A stretch of DNA of 64,000 bases from Streptomyces sp. CB01249 (GTDB lineage: Bacteria > Actinomycetota > Actinomycetes > Streptomycetales > Streptomycetaceae), in assembly GCF_001905735.1 (NCBI RefSeq), contig NZ_LISW01000010.1, positions 62,001 through 126,000 on the forward strand, written 5' to 3'. This document shows positions 8,932 through 16,897 of the stretch, in pieces. Under the pieces are notes generated by a model. It was given only the letters and a program-made list of their open reading frames with translations. It ran no database searches and was not told the DNA's origin. Position numbers and translations under genes: made by a program. Each line of letters opens with the position of its first letter. The first letter of the stretch is position 1.

Positions 8932-10704
8932 TCACGACTCCTTGATCTCGCAGATGGTGGCGCCTGAGGTGACAGAGGCGCCGACTGTGGCCGTGAGGCC
9001 GGCGATCGTGCCGGAGCGGTGCGCGTTGAGCGGCTGCTCCATCTTCATGGCTTCGAGGACGACGATGAGGTCGCCTTCCTTGACTTCCTGGCCTTCTTCG
9101 ACGGCGATCTTGACGATGGTGCCCTGCATGGGGGAGGCGAGGGTGTCGCCGGAGACGGCCGAGCCGGACTTCTTGGCCGCGCGGCGCTTGGGCTTGGCGC
9201 CCGCCGCGAGCCCGGTACGGGCCAGGCTCATCCCGAGCGAGGAGGGCAGCGAGACCTCCAGGCGCTTGCCACCGACCTCCACGACGACCGTCTCGCGACC
9301 GGCCTCGTCGTCCGCGTCCGCCTCGGCGGGGGCGGCGAACGGCTTGATCTCGTTGACGAACTCCGTCTCGATCCACCGGGTGTGGACCCGGAACGGGTCG
9401 GCGGTGAACGCCGGGTCCACCACGACCGCACGGTGGAACGGGATGGCGGTGGCCATGCCCTCGACGTGGAACTCCGCCAGGGCGCGGGCCGCGCGCTGCA
9501 GCGCCTGCTCACGCGTCGCACCCGTCACGATCAGCTTCGCCAGCAACGAGTCCCACGCCGGCCCGATGACCGACCCGGACTCCACGCCCGCGTCCAGGCG
9601 CACGCCGGGGCCGCTCGGGGCCTCGAACTTGGTGACGGTGCCGGGGGCGGGCAGGAAGCCGCGGCCCGGGTCCTCGCCGTTGATCCGGAACTCGAAGGAG
9701 TGACCGCGCGAGGCGGGGTCGTCGTAACCCAGGGCCTCGCCGTCGGCGATCCGGAACATCTCACGCACCAGGTCGATACCGGAGACCTCCTCGGTCACCG
9801 GGTGCTCCACCTGGAGGCGGGTGTTGACCTCCAGGAAGGAGATCGTGCCGTCCATACCGACCAGGAACTCCACCGTGCCGGCGCCGACGTAGCCGGCCTC
9901 CTTCAGGATCGCCTTGGAGGCCGCGTACAGCTCCGCGTTCTGCGCATCGGACAGGAAGGGGGCCGGGGCCTCCTCGACCAGCTTCTGATGACGGCGCTGC
10001 AGCGAGCAGTCACGGGTGGAGACGACGACCACGTTGCCGTGCGTGTCGGCCAGGCACTGCGTCTCCACATGCCGCGGCTTGTCGAGGTAGCGCTCGACAA
10101 AGCACTCCCCGCGCCCGAACGCCGCGACCGCCTCACGCACCGCGGAGTCGTACAGCTCCGGGATCTCCTCCAGCGTCCGGGCGACCTTCAGCCCGCGCCC
10201 GCCGCCACCGAAGGCGGCCTTGATCGCGATCGGCAGCCCGTGCTCCTGAGCGAACGCGACGACCTCGGCGGAACCGGCCACCGGGTCCGGGGTGCCCGCG
10301 ACGAGCGGGGCACCGGCGCGCTGCGCGATATGGCGGGCGGCGACCTTGTCACCCAGGTCCCGGATCGCGTGCGGCGGCGGCCCGATCCACGTCAGACCCG
10401 CGTCCAGCACCGCCTGGGCGAACTCGGCGTTCTCCGAGAGGAAGCCGTACCCCGGGTGGATCGCGTCCGCCCCCGAGTCCTTGGCAGCCTGGAGCACCTT
10501 GGCGATGTCCAGATAACTGGCCGCCGGGGTGTCACCGCCCAGAGCGAATGCCTCGTCGGCCGCACGGACGTGCAGAGCGTCACGGTCCGGGTCGGCGTAA
10601 ACGGCCACGCTCCCGATCCCCGCGTCCCGGCAGGCCCGAGCAACACGGACAGCAATTTCGCCACGGTTGGCGATGAGCACCTTGCGGATTCCGCCGGTCG
10701 TCAC
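8932..10704 (-). CDS. accA: Acyl-CoA carboxylase alpha subunit (biotin carboxylase + biotin carboxyl carrier domains)
   Basis: A 590-aa protein closely resembling the Streptomyces AccA2 type. The N-terminal biotin carboxylase has ANRGEIAVRVARACRDAG, the glycine-rich ATP loop AAFGGGGRGLKVA, and the RDCSLQRRHQK and EVNTRLQVEHPVTEE blocks. The C-terminal biotinyl domain carries EAMKMEQPL with the biotinylated lysine near residue 555. The subunit carboxylates its biotin with ATP and bicarbonate and passes the carboxyl group to the beta subunit. I chose the GTG at 10704 because it overlaps the accE stop as GTGA; a GTG at 10713 is also in frame. It sits third in the accB-accE-accA-korA-korB operon. 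Confidence 0.95.
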   Translation of the reverse strand: MTTGGIRKVLIANRGEIAVRVARACRDAGIGSVAVYADPDRDALHVRAADEAFALGGDTPAASYLDIAKVLQAAKDSGADAIHPGYGFLSENAEFAQAVLDAGLTWIGPPPHAIRDLGDKVAARHIAQRAGAPLVAGTPDPVAGSAEVVAFAQEHGLPIAIKAAFGGGGRGLKVARTLEEIPELYDSAVREAVAAFGRGECFVERYLDKPRHVETQCLADTHGNVVVVSTRDCSLQRRHQKLVEEAPAPFLSDAQNAELYAASKAILKEAGYVGAGTVEFLVGMDGTISFLEVNTRLQVEHPVTEEVSGIDLVREMFRIADGEALGYDDPASRGHSFEFRINGEDPGRGFLPAPGTVTKFEAPSGPGVRLDAGVESGSVIGPAWDSLLAKLIVTGATREQALQRAARALAEFHVEGMATAIPFHRAVVVDPAFTADPFRVHTRWIETEFVNEIKPFAAPAEADADDEAGRETVVVEVGGKRLEVSLPSSLGMSLARTGLAAGAKPKRRAAKKSGSAVSGDTLASPMQGTIVKIAVEEGQEVKEGDLIVVLEAMKMEQPLNAHRSGTIAGLTATVGASVTSGATICEIKES

Positions 10705-10952
10705 GAGACCCACGCTCCGGGTGCGCGGTAGTAGCCCGCGGGCTGCTCCCAGCGGCTGCGGCCCCGCCCGGGAGCGCGCGGCTCGTCGCCCCGCACGCCG
10801 TCCGCGGCGGCACCGGGCTCGGCGTCGGGTGCGAAGCGGGCGGCGAGCACCGCGGCAAGCGCGGCGACGTCCTCGGCGCTCGGGTTGCCTCCGGTGATGC
10901 GCAGCGAGGCCAGTGAGAGTTCCGCCCCGGTGCGGGGCTCCCCCGCCGTCAC
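10701..10952 (-). CDS. accE: Acyl-CoA carboxylase epsilon subunit
   Basis: An 83-aa protein between the beta and alpha carboxylase genes, with GTGA overlaps to both. It shows the pattern of actinobacterial epsilon subunits: a conserved N-terminal core (LRITGGNPSAEDVAALAAVL), a variable charged linker, and a C-terminal WEQPAGYYRAPGAW-like tail. Epsilon subunits stabilise and stimulate the beta-alpha complex. The gene is short and easily missed; its position, start overlap with the accB stop and conserved core make it convincing. Confidence 0.9.
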   Translation of the reverse strand: MTAGEPRTGAELSLASLRITGGNPSAEDVAALAAVLAARFAPDAEPGAAADGVRGDEPRAPGRGRSRWEQPAGYYRAPGAWVS

Positions 10953-12568
10953 AGCGGGAGGTTTCCGTGCTTGCGGCCCGGGAGCGGCACGTGCTTCGTC
11001 CGCAGCATGGCGAGAGCGCCGATCAGCCGGCTGCGGGTGTCGGCGGGGTCGATCACATCGTCGACGAGGCCGCGCTCGGCAGCGTAGTAGGGGTGCATGA
11101 GCTCGGTCGTGTACTCCTTGATCTTCTGTGCGCGCATCTCCGCCGGGTCGTCGGCGGCGGCGATCTCGCGGCGGAAGATGACGTTGGCCGCGCCCTCGGC
11201 ACCCATGACCGCGATCTCGTTGCTGGGCCAGGCCAGGGCGACGTCGGCGCCGATGGAGCGGGAGTCCATGACGATGTAGGCGCCGCCGTACGCCTTGCGC
11301 AGGACGAGCGAGATCCGTGGGACGGTGGCGTTGCAGTACGCGTAGAGCAGCTTGGCTCCGTGCCGGATCACTCCGCCGTGTTCCTGGTCCACGCCCGGAA
11401 GGAAGCCGGGCACGTCGACCAGCGTCACCAGCGGGATGCTGAAGGCGTCGCAGAACTGGACGAAGCGGGCGGCCTTCTCGCTGGACTCGATGTCGAGCAC
11501 ACCGGCGAGGACGGCGGGCTGGTTCGCGATGATGCCGGTGACCCGGCCGTCGAACCGGGCGAGACCGCAGACGACATTCTGCGCCCACTGCCCGTGGACC
11601 TCGAAGAAGTCACCGTGATCGACGATCTCCTCGATCACCCGGCGCATGTCGTAGGACTGGTTGGGCTGGGAGGGAACGAGGTCCAGCAGGCGTTCGCACC
11701 GGCGGTCGGCGGGGTCGTCGGCCGGGGCGACGGGCGGAAGCTCGCGATTGTTCGAGGGGAGCATCGACAGGAGGTGGCGGACGTCCTCCAGGCAGCTCTC
11801 CTCGGTGTCGTAGGCGAAGGCGGCCACTCCTGAGACCGCCGCGTGCACATCGGCGCCGCCGAGGCCGTTCTGGGAGATCTCCTCACCGGTCACCGAACGG
11901 ACGACGTCGGGGCCGGTGATGAACATCTGCGAGGTGCCGCGGACCATGAAGACGAAGTCCGTGAGCGCCGGGGAGTACGCCGCGCCGCCCGCGCAGGGCC
12001 CGAGCATCACCGAGATCTGGGGAATGACGCCGGAGTTGCGGACATTGCGCTGGAAGATGCCGCCGTAGCCGGCCAGCGCCGAGACGCCTTCCTGGATACG
12101 GGCGCCGGCGCCGTCGCACAGGCCGACGACGGGGGCGCCGGCGGCCTCGGCGAGGTCCATGACCTTGTGGATCTTCTCCGCGTGGGCCTCGCCGAGGGCG
12201 CCGCCGAAGATCCGGAAGTCATGGGCGTACGTGAAGACGGTGCGGCCGTGAACGGTGCCCCAGCCGATGACGACGCCGTCGCTGTGCGGCTTCTTGTCCT
12301 CCAGGCCGAAGCCGGTGGCCCGGTGACGGCGCAGGCCCTCGATCTCGACGAACGTGCCCTCGTCGAAGAGGAGGGCGACGCGCTCACGGGCCGTCAGCTT
12401 GCCTTTGGCGTGCTGGGCGTCGGTGGCGCGGTCGCTCGGGCCGCGGAGCACCTGCTCCTGGAGGGCGTTCAGTTCAGCCGTGCGTTCGCGCAGGGTGGTG
12501 TTCGGAACGGGCTGGGGCGTCGGCGGGCGATCCGCGGGGCGGACGGGCCTGTCCTCGACGATGCTCAT
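10949..12568 (-). CDS. accB: Acyl-CoA carboxylase beta subunit (carboxyltransferase), AccB-like
   Basis: A 539-aa carboxyltransferase with both crotonase-fold halves. It has an N-terminal KLTARERVALLFDEGTFVE block, a first oxyanion region GARIQEGVSALAGYG with LGPCAGGAAYSPALTDF, and a second at VDVPGFLPGVDQEHGGVIRHGAKLLYA. At the position that governs acyl preference in Streptomyces carboxylases it reads GGAYIVMDS, i.e. Ile rather than the Asp of strict propionyl-CoA enzymes. By published PccB engineering this suggests acceptance of acetyl- as well as propionyl-/butyryl-CoA, giving malonyl- and methylmalonyl-CoA. It is first gene of the operon with accE, accA and korAB. A CTAAA-type element lies 69-84 nt before the start. 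Confidence 0.94.
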   Translation of the reverse strand: MSIVEDRPVRPADRPPTPQPVPNTTLRERTAELNALQEQVLRGPSDRATDAQHAKGKLTARERVALLFDEGTFVEIEGLRRHRATGFGLEDKKPHSDGVVIGWGTVHGRTVFTYAHDFRIFGGALGEAHAEKIHKVMDLAEAAGAPVVGLCDGAGARIQEGVSALAGYGGIFQRNVRNSGVIPQISVMLGPCAGGAAYSPALTDFVFMVRGTSQMFITGPDVVRSVTGEEISQNGLGGADVHAAVSGVAAFAYDTEESCLEDVRHLLSMLPSNNRELPPVAPADDPADRRCERLLDLVPSQPNQSYDMRRVIEEIVDHGDFFEVHGQWAQNVVCGLARFDGRVTGIIANQPAVLAGVLDIESSEKAARFVQFCDAFSIPLVTLVDVPGFLPGVDQEHGGVIRHGAKLLYAYCNATVPRISLVLRKAYGGAYIVMDSRSIGADVALAWPSNEIAVMGAEGAANVIFRREIAAADDPAEMRAQKIKEYTTELMHPYYAAERGLVDDVIDPADTRSRLIGALAMLRTKHVPLPGRKHGNLPL

Positions 12569-12636
12569 TCAAGATCACCTTTCGACGCGGGTGTGCCAGT
12601 GGGCCGGCTGGCGCGCCACAGAGGTTCGGTGGACCC

Positions 12637-12652
12637 CCTAAAGCCGGGCTTG
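12637..12652 (+). promoter_or_regulatory. CTAAA-type element upstream of accB
   Basis: CCTAAAGCCGGGCTTG, 69-84 nt before the accB start. It matches 13 of 16 positions with GCTAAAGCGGGGCTTG located 87-102 nt before the FAAL start, in the same orientation relative to its minus-strand gene. Candidate activator site, possibly for the SARP or the LuxR-type regulator in this window. Confidence 0.45.
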
Positions 12653-12803
12653 CGCGCGGGGCGGCGGAGCGTCCTGGCGGCCGGGGGCGGGCGTACGGCC
12701 ACGCCGGCACCCGTACCTGGTGCGGGTGCATGTGTGGTTATCGCACGCGTCTGTTGATGACCTTATGAAGACGGCCGCGTGATCAGTTTCTCCACTGCAT
12801 GCA

Positions 12804-12821
12804 CCGGACGGAAAACCGGAC
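12804..12821. repeat. 18-bp repeat, copy 1
   Basis: CCGGACGGAAAACCGGAC, itself containing a CCGGAC direct repeat. The second copy at 13114-13131 differs at one base. Function unknown; spaced repeats in a non-coding regulatory stretch may be protein-binding sites. Confidence 0.5.
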
Positions 12822-13113
12822 GGCGGTCCTGTTTTCCCGCTCGCACTGGGTGCCACCCAATTAGCACTGAGCGACGGGTCGGCGATTCCCCGGAACTGCG
12901 GCGCGGCGAAAGCCGAGCCGCCCCCGAGTCGCACTGATGTACGTGGCAGCCCTGCGGGACCGGCCACACGTTCCACGCGCTGACGTCCGCAGCGGTGGAG
13001 GTCGTCGAGCACGCGACGCCCCTCCCCCGGACGGCCCGGGCTCGCGCACGGCCGGAGACGACACTGCGGCCGCGGAGCGCCCGAATGCGTGAATGCCGTA
13101 ATGCCACCCGCGC

Positions 13114-13131
13114 CCCGGACGGAAATCCGGA
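13114..13131. repeat. 18-bp repeat, copy 2
   Basis: CCGGACGGAAATCCGGAC, 17 of 18 identical to the copy at 12804-12821, 310 bp apart in the same orientation. Confidence 0.5.
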
Positions 13132-13343
13132 CCATACCGAGGCACCACGGAAGAAGCTGACACAATGAAAAGGGTGGCCGCCAAATGAACGGCTTATTGT
13201 CTGCGCGTGCACATGCGCGAGACATATGCGTCGAGCATTCGGGAAACCCGGCACGCATTAACGTACGGAAGTGGCGCACACCGTCGGCCGAAGTGGTTCG
13301 GAGCAAGTCCTCATAGGTCACGGGTTGCCCCAGGAACGGCAAA

Positions 13344-13379
13344 GCTCCCGCAACCGGCCATGTCGGCCGGTCGGGGAGC
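13344..13379. terminator. Stem-loop terminator after the small secreted-peptide gene
   Basis: Two stacked stems: GCTCCC (13344-13349) with GGGAGC (13374-13379), and ACCGGCC (13353-13359) with GGCCGGT (13365-13371), with a 5-nt loop. It lies 29 nt beyond the stop of the peptide gene. Confidence 0.8.
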
Positions 13380-13407
13380 GGACGCACGCCTCCGACCCGG
13401 GGTCGAG

Positions 13408-13602
13408 TCAAGGGTGGGCAACACCCCACTGGTCGTCGAGGACGTGGAACTGCACGTCACCGGCGAGGGACGAACCGGAAATATCAACCTTCGCCTGAAG
13501 ATCCGGAGTTGATGCTTCCGCCAAGCCCATTCCAAGACTTCCCCAAATTCCGAACGTTACGAGCAATCCCGAGAATATGCGCTTCGCCGCTACCTTGTTC
13601 AT
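13408..13602 (-). CDS. Small secreted peptide, unknown function
   Basis: A 64-aa protein with a classical signal peptide: basic start MNKVAAKR, hydrophobic core IFSGLLVTFGIWGSLGMGLA, and a likely cleavage after AEA. The mature part is about 34 aa, starting near STPDLQ and ending DDQWGVAHP, with no cysteines. The ATG at 13602 has AGGGGG 5 nt upstream, and a good terminator follows the stop, which supports it as an independent monocistronic gene. It is divergent from the LuxR-type regulator. I do not recognise the family. Confidence 0.65.
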   Translation of the reverse strand: MNKVAAKRIFSGLLVTFGIWGSLGMGLAEASTPDLQAKVDISGSSLAGDVQFHVLDDQWGVAHP

Positions 13603-13735
13603 CGTTACCCCCTGTAGACATCCGTGCGGTGCGAGGTACACACTGCCAACGGCTCAAGTCACTTCCAAGCGAAACTCGATGACGTAAAGTGGCCTGGCAA
13701 CTAGTTCCATGGCGTACGGGGGAGTGACCAAAGGG

Positions 13736-14767
13736 ATGGCCGGGGAACCGCTTTACTTGCCACACTCCGATGCCTTCGACGACGACTGTGCGATTGCTTA
13801 TCAGCACGCCGTCACCCATGGGCGGTACACGCGGCACGGAGTGGCCGAGGCCCTCGGGATCAGCCTCGAAGAGGCCGCCCAGATCGAGAAGAAGCTGCAG
13901 ACCCTGAGCCTGCTCCACCCCACGCCCGGCGAGCCGGGCACCTTCGTCCCGGTCAGCCCGGACGCAGCCGCCGCCGACCTCGTGGGGCCCACCGAGACAC
14001 AGATCCGTGAGCTCCAGCAGGCCGTCACCGACGTGCGCACACGGATGCGGGCTCTGGAGCCCACGTACTTCGAGAGCCGCCAGCGCCGCAACCAGGCGGA
14101 GGCCTTCGACATCATCAGCGACATCGGCGTCCTGCAGTCGATGCTCAACGACTGGGGCGCCCGGTGCCGGACGGAAGTGCTCACCGCACAGCCCGGCGGC
14201 CCCCGACCCAGCCACTTCCTCGACAACGCGCGGCCGCTCACACTGACGCGCCTGGCGCGCGGGGTGACGGTGCGCCACCTCTACCAGCACACCGTGCGCA
14301 GCGATCTGGCGACCACCGCGTACGTACGGGTCGTGACGGCCGCCGGGGCCGAGGTCCGTACGACGGACGAGCTGATCGACCGCATCGTCATCTACGACCG
14401 GGAGATCGTCTTCCTCCCCGAGCAGAACGTGGACGGACGCGCCCCGGGGGCGGTCGTGGTCCGCGAGCCGGCGCTCGTGGCCTTCCTCTACAAGGTGTAC
14501 GAGCACCTGTGGGCGGCCGCCACATCCTTCTCACCGGGGGCCGAGGAGCCCACGGCCGTGACCGATGACCTGAAACGATCGATCGTCAGGCTGATGGCCC
14601 AGGGGCACAAGGACGAGGTGGTGGCGCGACGACTGGGCATGTCGGTACGGACCTGCCGGCGCTACATCTCCCAGATCATGGAGGAACTGGAGTCCACCAG
14701 CCGGTTCCAGGCGGGCGTGAGCGCGGCCGCGAGCGGGATGCTCGACGACCCCAACGGCATGACGTAA
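13736..14767 (+). CDS. LuxR-type transcriptional regulator with N-terminal TrmB-like helix-turn-helix
   Basis: About 343 aa. The N-terminus holds a winged-helix-like segment (TRHGVAEALGISLEEAAQIEKKLQTLSL). The middle is a coiled-coil-prone stretch (IRELQQAVTDVRTRMRALEP) followed by a domain of unknown ligand. The C-terminus is a LuxR-type HTH (IVRLMAQGHKDEVVARRLGM, then SVRTCRRYISQIMEEL). This architecture is common for pathway-linked regulators in Streptomyces. The start is uncertain: ATG at 13736 has a purine-rich GGGGGAG about 11 nt upstream, while ATG at 13709 has no ribosome binding site. It lies beside the AfsA-like gene and upstream of the biosynthetic operons, so a pathway-specific activator role is likely. 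Confidence 0.8.
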   Translation: MAGEPLYLPHSDAFDDDCAIAYQHAVTHGRYTRHGVAEALGISLEEAAQIEKKLQTLSLLHPTPGEPGTFVPVSPDAAAADLVGPTETQIRELQQAVTDVRTRMRALEPTYFESRQRRNQAEAFDIISDIGVLQSMLNDWGARCRTEVLTAQPGGPRPSHFLDNARPLTLTRLARGVTVRHLYQHTVRSDLATTAYVRVVTAAGAEVRTTDELIDRIVIYDREIVFLPEQNVDGRAPGAVVVREPALVAFLYKVYEHLWAAATSFSPGAEEPTAVTDDLKRSIVRLMAQGHKDEVVARRLGMSVRTCRRYISQIMEELESTSRFQAGVSAAASGMLDDPNGMT

Positions 14768-14833
14768 GGCATTACGTGCCGGGCCACTTGCTGCCATCAC
14801 GGATGGCTGGTTCCGGCGCCCGCCATCGGTGCA

Positions 14834-14847
14834 CCCTAAATCGGGCC
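14834..14847 (+). promoter_or_regulatory. CTAAA-type element upstream of the AfsA-like gene
   Basis: CCCTAAATCGGGCC, 39-52 nt before the AfsA-like start. It shares CTAAA plus the following G-rich block with the elements before accB and FAAL/SARP. Confidence 0.4.
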
Positions 14848-14885
14848 GAGACCGTGTCCGGTCCGGTTCTGAGGGGGTGTGACGT

Positions 14886-15809
14886 ATGCGGAGTCCCGCA
14901 GTCCGTCATCTGATCCACCGGCCGAGGTCGTGGCAGTATCCGGTCCCGGCCGTACCTGACACCGAGGAGGAGTTCGTCCTGGTCTGTGAGTTCCCCGCTG
15001 GGAACGCACAGGGGCGGCGCTTCCATGAGCTGCTGGACGTGGTCGGTGCGGTCCAGGAGGCCGCCGAGTTCATCGGACGCTGCCATTTCGCCGTGAAACC
15101 CGACCGCGTGGCGGTGTTCTACCGCTTCGGGCTGTGGGCGGACGACATCGCGGCCCTGCACTGCCGGGTGCCGGACGGACGGCTCGACGTCCGGCTGAGC
15201 GTACGCCCGGACAAGGTCGTGGACGGCGTACCGCGGGTTCTGGAGTTCCGCATGGCGATCCGGATCGACGGCAGTCCCTGCGGTGCCGGGGAAGCCAGCC
15301 TGGTCTTCCTGGCGCCCGGCGTGCACACCAACCACCGCCGCCACAGCCGCGCGGCGCTGCTCGCCGCCTGCGGCACGGCCGGCGGGGGTGGCGCGGCCGC
15401 CCCGGCGGGTTCTCCCGTCGACCCGGCCGACATCGGGTACGGGGACCCCCGTGACGTGCTGCTGCGCAACCCCGGTACGGCCGACGGACGGCTCTCCGTC
15501 GACGTGACGCTGCCCCCGCCCGTCGACGGGGAGGTCCCGGCGCGGGTCCTGCTGGAGGCCGTACGGCAGGTTTCGCTGTACACCGCCGTGCGGGCGCACG
15601 GGCTGGCGGCCGGGCGGAACACGCTGGCCTCGCTGCGGGCCCACTTCCGGGGCTACGCGGAACCGGACCTGCCGCTGCGCTGCGCCGCGGTGTGGGAGCC
15701 GCTCGGCAAGGACGGGCGGGGGCGGCGGCTGGCGCCGGTCTCCCTGAGCCTCATCCAGGCCGACCGGGCGATCCTGGAGACGACCACCTCAGTGGTCGAG
15801 GACCTGTGA
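14886..15809 (+). CDS. AfsA-like protein (A-factor biosynthesis hotdog domains)
   Basis: A 307-aa protein with two AfsA-type hotdog repeats (about residues 5-140 and 185-300). The second repeat has the characteristic order DVLLRN, then LSVDVTLP, then VPARVLLEAVRQV. AfsA/ScbA proteins condense a beta-ketoacyl thioester with dihydroxyacetone phosphate to make gamma-butyrolactone signals. The first repeat is diverged, so signal synthase or another role in the pathway are both possible. No TetR-type butyrolactone receptor is visible in the window. The ATG at 14886 has GGGGGTG 7 nt upstream. The 3' end overlaps the convergent PPTase gene by 21 bp. Confidence 0.75.
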   Translation: MRSPAVRHLIHRPRSWQYPVPAVPDTEEEFVLVCEFPAGNAQGRRFHELLDVVGAVQEAAEFIGRCHFAVKPDRVAVFYRFGLWADDIAALHCRVPDGRLDVRLSVRPDKVVDGVPRVLEFRMAIRIDGSPCGAGEASLVFLAPGVHTNHRRHSRAALLAACGTAGGGGAAAPAGSPVDPADIGYGDPRDVLLRNPGTADGRLSVDVTLPPPVDGEVPARVLLEAVRQVSLYTAVRAHGLAAGRNTLASLRAHFRGYAEPDLPLRCAAVWEPLGKDGRGRRLAPVSLSLIQADRAILETTTSVVEDL

Positions 15810-16655
15810 CCAGTAGTCATGCGACCACTCCCCTTCCAGTGCCTCGGTGAGCGCGGCCACCGCGTCGGAGTCGAGCATGGTGGTGATCTGGGCGTCCACA
15901 GTCCGGCCGAGACCGGCGTCGTAGACGGCGGCGCTGACGCAGAACTCCAGGCCGTCGCTGACGAGGAGGCATGTCCGGAAGGACCATTCGTCGCCCGCTC
16001 CCGGTGTCCCGTCCGGGCGCTGCACCTGGGTGGGCCGGCCGTCGGGGCCGAAGCCGAACTCGGTGAACCGGAACCGCATCCCCTGCCCGATGGCCTTGCT
16101 GTACGCCTCCTTGAGCGTCCACAGCCGCAGCAGGCTCGGGTTGCGCTCCTCCTCCGGCAGCTCGGAGACGAGCAGCCGCTCGTGCGGGGTGCAGATGTGC
16201 CGGTCGAGCCCGCGGCTGTAGATGCGCCGGTCGGACCGCTCGGCGTCCACACCGACCAGGCCGCGCGTGGTCAGGCCGACCAGCAGCAGGTCGTCGGTGT
16301 GGCTGAGGCTGATGTCGATCTGGTCGCAGCCGCGCAGGTACGGCCGGCCGGTGGGTCCGTACATCAGTTCCAGGTCCTGCGGCTCGGCCTCCAGCGCGGC
16401 GGCCGCGGCGTGTTTGAGCAGCAGGCGGGAGGCGGCGAACTGGTCGCGTATCTCCTCGTGCGTGATGTCCCGGTAGCGGGCCCAGTCCCGGCCGAGGGTG
16501 GCGCGCAGCGCGGCCCCTCCGGGTTCGGCGGGGCGCCAGTCGTCGAGGCGGCCGTGCACCAGCGCGGTACCGTGCGCCGCCAGTTCGGTGCGTACGGCGG
16601 TCCAGTTGGTACCCGCCACTGTCACGGCGAGGGGGTCGCCGATGGCCATGGTCAC
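15789..16655 (-). CDS. Sfp-type 4'-phosphopantetheinyl transferase
   Basis: A 288-aa enzyme that transfers phosphopantetheine from CoA to the conserved Ser of ACP/PCP domains. It has the Sfp-class motifs: a substrate-binding stretch with YGPTGRPYL and SLSHTDD, the Mg-binding GVDAE, and WTLKEAYSKAIGQGM with the catalytic Glu and Lys. The length fits the Sfp group. The start overlaps the upstream ACP stop as ATGA. As last gene of the FAAL-to-PPTase operon it probably activates the many carriers of this cluster. Confidence 0.92.
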   Translation of the reverse strand: MTMAIGDPLAVTVAGTNWTAVRTELAAHGTALVHGRLDDWRPAEPGGAALRATLGRDWARYRDITHEEIRDQFAASRLLLKHAAAAALEAEPQDLELMYGPTGRPYLRGCDQIDISLSHTDDLLLVGLTTRGLVGVDAERSDRRIYSRGLDRHICTPHERLLVSELPEEERNPSLLRLWTLKEAYSKAIGQGMRFRFTEFGFGPDGRPTQVQRPDGTPGAGDEWSFRTCLLVSDGLEFCVSAAVYDAGLGRTVDAQITTMLDSDAVAALTEALEGEWSHDYWSQVLDH

Positions 16656-16897
16656 GGGGCGACCACCAGACGGTGGACCTCGGCGAGGTTGCGGGCCTGG
16701 AGCACCCGGGCGACCGGGACGGGCCTGCCGGTGGCCCGCTCGGCGAGCATGACCAGGCGCAGCAGGTGCACCGAGTCCCAGTCCAGCAGGGTGTCGAAGT
16801 CCGCTGCGGCTTCCTCCGGGGTCAGGTCGAGACCGAGTTCCTCGCAGACGTGGGTGAGGAAGCGGGGCAGGTCAGTGATGTTGCAGGTGGTGTCCAT
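16652..16897 (-). CDS. Acyl carrier protein (probable glyceryl carrier)
   Basis: An 81-aa discrete ACP with the phosphopantetheine site DWDSVHLLRL (a variant of the usual DSL). It overlaps the upstream FkbH-like gene by 26 nt and the PPTase by ATGA. Pairing with FkbH, and the known FkbH chemistry of loading a 1,3-bisphosphoglycerate-derived glyceryl unit on a discrete ACP, suggest it carries the glyceryl group. In tetronate pathways the equivalent protein (RkF type) delivers that unit to the KAS III-like enzyme. Confidence 0.85.
   Translation of the reverse strand: MDTTCNITDLPRFLTHVCEELGLDLTPEEAAADFDTLLDWDSVHLLRLVMLAERATGRPVPVARVLQARNLAEVHRLVVAP

Larger units (their letters stand above)
12569..13343. 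other. Long non-coding stretch (about 0.8 kb) upstream of the acc-kor operon
   Basis: No reading frame here has a convincing translation: the longest minus-strand frame is Pro/Arg-rich without family features. GC is locally lower than in the neighbours. It contains the CTAAA-type element at 12637-12652 and two copies of an 18-bp near-identical sequence at 12804-12821 and 13114-13131. It is likely a regulatory region for the acc-kor operon, ending at the terminator of the small secreted-peptide gene. A small RNA cannot be excluded by eye. Confidence 0.6.

Noticed and set aside
9019..10731. A 570-aa plus-strand frame over accA
   Set aside because: Shadow of accA; Arg/Gln/Leu-rich with no family features.
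13166..13189. A seven-codon plus-strand mini-ORF (MKRVAAK)
   Set aside because: It resembles the start of the small secreted peptide (MNKVAAKR), but it is too short and lacks context; probably coincidence.
12638..13429. A 263-aa minus-strand frame in the non-coding stretch upstream of accB
   Set aside because: Composition is Pro/Arg/Ser-rich, without a ribosome binding site or family pattern, and it overlaps the terminator and the small peptide gene in another frame.
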